A program made the position numbers and the translations under genes. Positions 51,202 through 55,356 of a stretch of 55,356 bases of DNA are shown here, piece after piece. Source of the stretch: Candidatus Saccharibacteria bacterium CG2_30_41_52. GTDB lineage: Bacteria > Patescibacteriota > Saccharimonadia > Saccharimonadales > Saccharimonadaceae. The stretch covers positions 1 to 55,356 of the forward strand of contig MNZN01000010.1 of the NCBI GenBank assembly GCA_001873625.1. Reading direction: 5' to 3'. Each line of letters starts with the position of its first letter. Position 1 is the first letter of the stretch. Below the pieces are notes generated by a model. The model had not been told where the DNA came from. It was given only the letters and a program-made list of their open reading frames with translations, and searched no databases.

Positions 51202-51867
51202 TCAGTCGAGAGTTTGACGCGCAATTACCGCCACCCATACATGTTTAGCGCCAGCATCGCGCAATGCCTTGACTGCATATCGAATAGTTGCCCCAGTCGT
51301 AATGACATCATCAATCAATAAATAGGGGATGGTTGGATCTAGTTTTTCATTAACCACAAATGCCATCTTTGCCTGAGCTATACGTGTTTTAGCCGACGCC
51401 TGGCGCTGTTTCGTGTTCGTCTGACGCTGTACCAACTGTTGGCATTTCAACCCTCTGGCACGTGCGACATACTTTGCAATCAATAACATATGATCGTACC
51501 CACGCTCCCGGATACGACTAGATGTCGTAGGGACGGGAACAATTATAGTTTCAGGTGGGAGTTCAGGTAAAACACCAACCAATAAATTCCCAAGCGATCT
51601 ATATGCCGCCTTAGCCCTCTCAAATTTGTAAAGTCCTACCAATCGTTGCAAAATACCGCTTCGCTCACCAACGACCCAAGCTCGTTCATAAGGCATACGA
51701 CAAGAGCTACACAGCCACATGGCGCCAGTTGGTCGGTCACACGCCACGCAAACCATTTTTGGCTCACTAGTGATGTTATATTTACAATCGCCGCACAGCA
51801 AACAGCCAATTTTGTCGCAACCGCAACAGTGGTGTGGAGCTATTAAAGATAATGCTTTGTCGATCAT
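51202..51867 (-). CDS. comF: ComF-family phosphoribosyltransferase-like competence protein
   Basis: 221 residues. The N-terminal double zinc-ribbon has Cys pairs in CCGCDKIGCLLCGDC and CVACDRP...CSSCR. The C-terminal PRTase domain has VPVPTTSSRIRERGYDHMLLIA and the PRPP loop YLLIDDVITTGATI. ComF is needed for DNA uptake and late processing of transforming DNA in naturally competent bacteria. It is consistent with the type IV pilin-like genes of this window. No transformation partner is adjacent. Confidence 0.92.
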   Translation of the reverse strand: MIDKALSLIAPHHCCGCDKIGCLLCGDCKYNITSEPKMVCVACDRPTGAMWLCSSCRMPYERAWVVGERSGILQRLVGLYKFERAKAAYRSLGNLLVGVLPELPPETIIVPVPTTSSRIRERGYDHMLLIAKYVARARGLKCQQLVQRQTNTKQRQASAKTRIAQAKMAFVVNEKLDPTIPYLLIDDVITTGATIRYAVKALRDAGAKHVWVAVIARQTLD

Positions 51868-51973
51868 TGTGATTTTTACGTTTAGACACCCTCGGCAGTT
51901 GATTATACCGTATATGTTAGTTATAATGTGATAGACTATTTGTCAATAGAGCCTAGAGAAAGTGGAGGATATC

Positions 51974-52435
51974 ATGGCCCACAAACAAAACGACGATTTA
52001 TTAATCGAAGACGAGCTGGCAGCAGCTTTTCTAAACGAAGACACACCATCAGAATCAAGTGTAGCTTCAGTTACGGGTGGCGAGAGTTGGGATGATTCAG
52101 AAGAAGAATTCCCTGGCCAACTAGCAGTTGATGTATACGAAACCGAAGATAAACTAGTTGTTAAAGCCCGCACAGCAGGCGTTAACAAAGAAGAGTTAGA
52201 TGTCAGCATTAGCGACGGCATTCTAACTATCAGCGGCACACTAAATAGTGGCGACGACAGCAATGCAATCAACTGGCACATCCAAGAATGTTATTGGGGT
52301 GAATTTAACCGAACATTAGCACTACCCGTCAGCGTCAAAGAAGACGAAGTCGAAGCAGTCCTAAAAGACGGCGTACTTACAATCAGCTTTAGCAAGATTC
52401 GCCAAGAAGCAGCTAAAAAGATTACTATTCAATAA
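51974..52435 (+). CDS. Hsp20/alpha-crystallin small heat-shock protein
   Basis: 153 residues: an acidic, disordered N-terminus (about 1-40), then the alpha-crystallin domain with VDVYETEDKLVVKARTAGV, LDVSISDGILTISG and the conserved AVLKDGVLTI (A-x-x-x-n-G-v-L), and a short tail (KKITIQ) lacking the IxI motif. It acts as an ATP-independent holdase for unfolding proteins. The ATG at 51974 follows GGAGG by five bases; the GTG at 51962 would be too early. The promoter is probably TATAAT at 51921-51926, giving a real leader. Confidence 0.93.
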   Translation: MAHKQNDDLLIEDELAAAFLNEDTPSESSVASVTGGESWDDSEEEFPGQLAVDVYETEDKLVVKARTAGVNKEELDVSISDGILTISGTLNSGDDSNAINWHIQECYWGEFNRTLALPVSVKEDEVEAVLKDGVLTISFSKIRQEAAKKITIQ

Positions 52436-52449
52436 TAGAATCACAAATA

Positions 52450-52480
52450 AAAAATACGGCCCATGTTGGGCCGTATTTTT
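52450..52480. terminator. Terminator of hsp20
   Basis: Perfect stem AAAAATACGGCCC with its complement and a five-base loop, followed by T residues. Confidence 0.88.
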
Positions 52481-52502
52481 TATACAGCCAATTTTGAGTA
52501 AT

Positions 52503-52528
52503 AAAAAACCGCCCATATTTCAGGGCGG
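52503..52528 (-). terminator. Terminator of the pilin gene cluster
   Basis: On the minus strand CCGCCC/GGGCGG with an eight-base loop, then TTTTTTAT. Confidence 0.88.
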
Positions 52529-52546
52529 ATATTTTATTTCAATTTA

Positions 52547-52939
52547 CTATTGAGTAATCAATGATGTAAGTACGAAGTTGACGATTGCGTATGCCAATAG
52601 GGCAACGATAATACCGATAATCGCGTATAGAATCGTATTCTTTGCATCAGTTACAGCTTTGCTGTCACCAGCAGAGATTGTATAACGAATACCTCCGTAA
52701 ATAAGCATCAATACGCTGACTGCACCGATAATAAATAGGGCAGCGTTAGTAATAACCTTAAAAATACCGTTATCACCAAATAGGTTCTCTGATTGTCCAG
52801 TTCCTTTTGCAGAATCAGCACCATCTTGAATAGTTAATGCACCAGCACTTTGTACTGCAGGCATTGATACGTTGATACCTAGTGCAAGCACAGGCACAGC
52901 TAGCAATCCAGCAAGCATGATTTTTATTGATTTTTTCAT
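52547..52939 (-). CDS. VirB2/TrbC-like pilin protein
   Basis: 130 residues from MKKSIKIMLAG, preceded by AAGGA. A signal peptide ends near AVQSAGA (about 35). Two membrane helices follow: FKVITNAALFIIGAVSVLML with a short cytoplasmic loop (YGGIRYTISAGDSKAVTDAK), then YAIIGIIVALLAYAIVNFVL. This is the pattern of conjugative-type pilins of type IV secretion systems. It is the last of four such genes transcribed in the same direction and ends at a strong terminator. Confidence 0.88.
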   Translation of the reverse strand: MKKSIKIMLAGLLAVPVLALGINVSMPAVQSAGALTIQDGADSAKGTGQSENLFGDNGIFKVITNAALFIIGAVSVLMLIYGGIRYTISAGDSKAVTDAKNTILYAIIGIIVALLAYAIVNFVLTSLITQ

Positions 52940-53032
52940 TATTTTAAATCCTTTCATTAGTTCTTACTTTATTTATAACAGATTCCACGATACTTGTTAA
53001 GGTCTAATTTGTTTCAAGCCCCTTTTTTTGTA

Positions 53033-53410
53033 TTACTTAACGAACTGCGCAACCACGAAATTAACGACGGCATATGACATTATCGCCACAATTAGACCAA
53101 TCACCGCATACATCAAGGTATCTTTTGCAGCCTGTACGGCCTTTGCTTCACCATGAGATGTCGTATACCTAATACCAGACACGATAATCGTTATTACTGA
53201 CACCGTTCCCAAGACAAACAGCAACACATTAACGATAGTCTTGATATACGTTGATAGATTGTCGGTTTTTGTACTAGTACAAACAGCGCTTGTTGATCCG
53301 TCCTCACATGTTTGAAATACATTTATCGCACCGACTGTTGTTGGCAAGGCAACTAACCCAAAACTCATAACAAGCCCTAATGTTAGTATAATGTTCTTAA
53401 TTTTACTCAT
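53033..53410 (-). CDS. VirB2/TrbC-like pilin protein
   Basis: 125 residues. A signal peptide (to about 28) is followed by a short Cys pair (QTCEDGSTSAVC), then the two-helix core VNVLLFVLGTVSVITIIVSG, the loop IRYTTSHGEAKAVQAAKDT and MYAVIGLIVAIMSYAVVNFV. The loop is very like that of the 52.5 kb protein, so the pair are recent paralogues. Its ATG overlaps the upstream stop (TAATG), coupling translation. Confidence 0.88.
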   Translation of the reverse strand: MSKIKNIILTLGLVMSFGLVALPTTVGAINVFQTCEDGSTSAVCTSTKTDNLSTYIKTIVNVLLFVLGTVSVITIIVSGIRYTTSHGEAKAVQAAKDTLMYAVIGLIVAIMSYAVVNFVVAQFVK

Positions 53411-54099
53411 TAGAATCTCCCCAATACAAATTGTGTTATTACGAATGCGCCGATAATCACTATAAGCCCGATAACTGCATACAATATCGTGTTTTTAGAT
53501 TTTTCAACTTCACCTGGGCTACCACCGGATATTGTATACATGTAACCACCAATGATTATGGTTATGACAGCGATAATACCAGCCGCTGTATATACCATGC
53601 CAAGTACGCTGGCTGTAATCTCAGTAGCAGTGCCTGATGGCAACCCAAACGCGCCAGAATTATTAGTGATACCACCGGCGATAAAGTTAACGACCGCAAC
53701 AGATCCAAATGATATTGCCAGTCCAACCACTGCATTTCGAATCGTTATCTGGCCCTCTGCGATTTCAGCAGGTTTACCACGTCCAGTCATCAATAAGAAA
53801 CCACCGTATATAATGTAGCCGACTGACAAGTAGCCAACAATCATCAATGCAATATCAAGAACGTTCAAAATTATAGTCCAGATAAACACACTTAAGCCTT
53901 TGTCCATTGTTATCTCACATTTTGGCGCGCCAGATGTTAGCCCTCTATACCAAGTAGGAAAGCCCAAAAAAACAGAATCTTGATTACAATCAGATTTTTC
54001 AGCTGCAAACACAGTTTGAGGTGCCGCAATTGCGAATAAGGCACCGCCAGCAGTGGCGACAATAGCGAGTGATACAATCCAATTCTTTATATTTTTCAT
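53410..54099 (-). CDS. Duplicated VirB2-like pilin protein (two pilin domains)
   Basis: 229 residues from MKNIKNW; an ATG 15 bases earlier is possible. Two pilin units lie in one chain: IWTIILNVLDIALMIVGYLS with GGFLLMTGRGKPAEIAEGQ, then GMVYTAAGIIAVITIIIGG with YMYTISGGSPGEVEKSKNT and YAVIGLIVIIGAFVITQFV. The second unit is closer to the single-domain paralogues. Such a tandem fusion might assemble as a dimer or act as a base or adaptor of the pilus. Internal cysteines (CNQDS, PKCEI) lie outside. Confidence 0.85.
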   Translation of the reverse strand: MKNIKNWIVSLAIVATAGGALFAIAAPQTVFAAEKSDCNQDSVFLGFPTWYRGLTSGAPKCEITMDKGLSVFIWTIILNVLDIALMIVGYLSVGYIIYGGFLLMTGRGKPAEIAEGQITIRNAVVGLAISFGSVAVVNFIAGGITNNSGAFGLPSGTATEITASVLGMVYTAAGIIAVITIIIGGYMYTISGGSPGEVEKSKNTILYAVIGLIVIIGAFVITQFVLGRF

Positions 54100-54118
54100 A
54101 TTCAATAACCCCATTGTT

Positions 54119-54508
54119 TTAAAGCAATCCGCCCGGTATCAAGAAATTCAAGAAGGAATACATCAATGCATACGCCACTAATCCGATAATAACGTTAAAA
54201 ATAATCGTTTTCGCTTGTTTTGTTTGATCCATACTTCCACCAGCGGTAGTATAAAGTATCGAACCGTATACAACCCCTCCGACAGCCGCTACACCGATAC
54301 CAGCAGTTAAAATATTAATCACTAACAACAATATACCCCATACACCAGACTGTGTAGGATCTGCGTTGTCTCCGCCCTGTTGGTCGCAGCCGATAATCGA
54401 CGTCGGAACTCCTCCGCAAGAAGTTTCAGCAGAAACTAGTTGACCCAACATTATGCCACCAACCCCAATCAGTAGGGCAAAGATTAATAGTGTTTGTTTT
54501 ATTTTCAT
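54119..54508 (-). CDS. VirB2/TrbC-like pilin protein, first in cluster
   Basis: 129 residues: signal peptide to about 27, an outer segment with Cys pair (TSCGG, IGCDQ), then the two-helix core GILLLVINILTAGIGVAAVG, the loop YGSILYTTAGGSMDQTKQAK and FNVIIGLVAYALMYSFLNFL. It is the most divergent of the four. It starts the operon; the 140 bases upstream (54509-54651) are AT-rich and divergent from the 54.65 kb gene and should hold both promoters, but no clean -35/-10 pair stands out. Confidence 0.85.
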   Translation of the reverse strand: MKIKQTLLIFALLIGVGGIMLGQLVSAETSCGGVPTSIIGCDQQGGDNADPTQSGVWGILLLVINILTAGIGVAAVGGVVYGSILYTTAGGSMDQTKQAKTIIFNVIIGLVAYALMYSFLNFLIPGGLL

Positions 54509-54651
54509 ACCTATCTATAAAATACGATATTTATCGGTTCTTAGCAAGTATTATCGATAAAAATCTCCATAACGCTATTGCTTTTTATTGGTTTTTAGTG
54601 TATAAATAGGAATAACGTAACAATAAAAAACAAAAAGGAAGTTAAATTATT

Positions 54652-55059
54652 ATGTCACCCAACAAAAATGTAAATTCTTTGAATTACAGTAATGAAAAAA
54701 CAGATGCCAAATCCGAAAAAGGTTTTACAAAAACACAAAAGCTCATTGCCTCTGTTGCATTGGGTGCGGCTATGTTTATTGGCGGACTCTCTCTTGTCAA
54801 AGAGGAACAACAATTCCCTGATGGGTACCAAAATATTCCAAAACCCGAAATGTATTTGCAAGCAACTAACTCTGTCATACCCGGCGAGGCGTCTGTCGAA
54901 CAAGAGCCCGTAGCAGAACTAAAGGGGCCTTATGTCGAAGCATCTCATTCTGTACTGGTTCCTGCCGACACGACAGAACAAGCCCCTACGGTGGCCCGAG
55001 TTACCGAACCTAACTACACAGAATCCGAACAAGCAGCCATAGCAGCACCAGCCAAATAA
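54652..55059 (+). CDS. Small membrane-anchored protein of unknown function
   Basis: 135 residues: a polar N-terminus of about 28 residues, one hydrophobic helix (about 30-48, LIASVALGAAMFIGGLSLV), then an outer, probably disordered Glu/Pro/Ala-rich tail. There is no recognised domain. AAGGAAG precedes the ATG by about 10 bases. Divergent from the pilin operon and next to an IS end. Confidence 0.65.
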   Translation: MSPNKNVNSLNYSNEKTDAKSEKGFTKTQKLIASVALGAAMFIGGLSLVKEEQQFPDGYQNIPKPEMYLQATNSVIPGEASVEQEPVAELKGPYVEASHSVLVPADTTEQAPTVARVTEPNYTESEQAAIAAPAK

Positions 55060-55089
55060 CCTTAAGTAATATAACATCACGTATAAAAC

Positions 55090-55356
55090 TCAAGACCTTT
55101 GCAACATGCTGATCGGCACTCGCATCTGTATGCCTAAGTGTACTCGTTTTTGGTTGTAATAGTCTAGATAAGCGGTTAGCTTATCTTGCTGGCGGGAGAG
55201 CGGAACGCTCACCTGCCAGCAGTAACCAATGCATTCTGTTTGAACTGTACGGTTGAAGCGCTCAATGTGAGCGTTGTCGTTTGGTCGCCCCAGTCTAGTA
55301 TGACGAGTAGCTATGTTGTTTTGTCTTAAGACTTGTTCAAAGTAACGACTGTATTC
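55090..55356 (-). CDS. DDE (rve-type) IS transposase, C-terminal part; rest outside window
   Basis: An open frame without its start reads in from the right edge: 88 residues ending in TGA. RLGRPNDNAHIERFNRTVQT carries the last catalytic residue (Glu of the DDE triad), and YLDYYNQKRVHLGIQMRVP is the typical end of IS3/IS481-type integrase cores. The family within this group cannot be fixed from the fragment. The terminal inverted repeat should lie in 55060-55090, but none can be confirmed without the other end. Confidence 0.9.
   Translation of the reverse strand, partial: EYSRYFEQVLRQNNIATRHTRLGRPNDNAHIERFNRTVQTECIGYCWQVSVPLSRQQDKLTAYLDYYNQKRVHLGIQMRVPISMLQRS

Noticed and set aside
51037-51321. 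94-residue ORF across tRNA-Ser(TGA)
   Set aside because: It reads through a clear tRNA gene and its terminator.

Overview
The window is about 55 kb of a compact, roughly 40% G+C bacterial chromosome. It most resembles a Candidate Phyla Radiation genome, probably Candidatus Saccharibacteria (TM7). The reasons are short intergenic spaces, reduced or divergent housekeeping genes (a DnaG without zinc ligands, a MurE without its N-terminal domain, a short Zwf), FemAB-type wall enzymes, an array of VirB2-like pilins, very large surface SGNH proteins and almost no biosynthesis. TGA ends real genes (the 23790 gene, the transposase at the right edge), so this is not one of the lineages that read UGA as glycine. 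The lineage is an inference from gene content; no rRNA is present.

Layout. 1-8.7 kb: replication, repair and transcription on the minus strand (holA fragment, mutM, dut, polA, a P-loop kinase, rpoD, dnaG). 8.7-16.4 kb: a broken pseudopilin/LamG gene, small genes, CapA-like protein, orn, mscL, argS, then pgl-gnd. 16.4-21.4 kb: pyrG, zwf, malic enzyme; with pgl and gnd this gives the complete oxidative pentose phosphate branch. 21.4-25.5 kb: a copper module csoR / HMA-TauE-cupredoxin protein / copA with a CsoR operator lying inside its promoter. 25.5-35 kb: tRNA-Ser, MacB-like exporter, PGI/PMI, proS behind a T-box riboswitch, FemX, an amidinotransferase-fold protein, murE. 35-40.2 kb: two REP-associated-type transposases, one flanked by REP palindromes, and a 953-residue surface SGNH hydrolase. 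40.4-47.2 kb: tsaD, FemAB, valS with a structured leader, rlmH, HIT, CDP-alcohol phosphatidyltransferase. 47.2-51.2 kb: an unusual tRNA zone with four tRNA genes, each facing a structured unit that copies the 3' part of that tRNA, together with gene remnants. 51.2-55.4 kb: comF, hsp20, four VirB2-like pilin genes, a small secreted protein and the end of an IS transposase.

Expression logic. Twenty-three genes have a TATAAT-like hexamer ending 6-9 bases before the start codon, often with an upstream TGn. Their mRNAs should therefore be leaderless. Downstream genes in operons (rpoD, gnd, zwf, copA, csoR, pilins) use Shine-Dalgarno sites instead. True leaders are exceptions and look regulatory: the T-box before proS, the two-helix leader before valS, and the csoR operator-promoter.

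Best candidate for something undescribed: the tRNA-associated units at 47.2-51.1 kb. Each carries a sense T-arm/CCA-like tail inverted relative to its neighbouring tRNA across a shared perfect or near-perfect terminator. Three also carry a direct repeat of the tRNA 3' end at their far side. Two share a 105-base hairpin-rich core, and two lie against truncated genes (DUF4190-like, trpB). They may be small tRNA-targeted cassettes or a family of tRNA-like RNAs.
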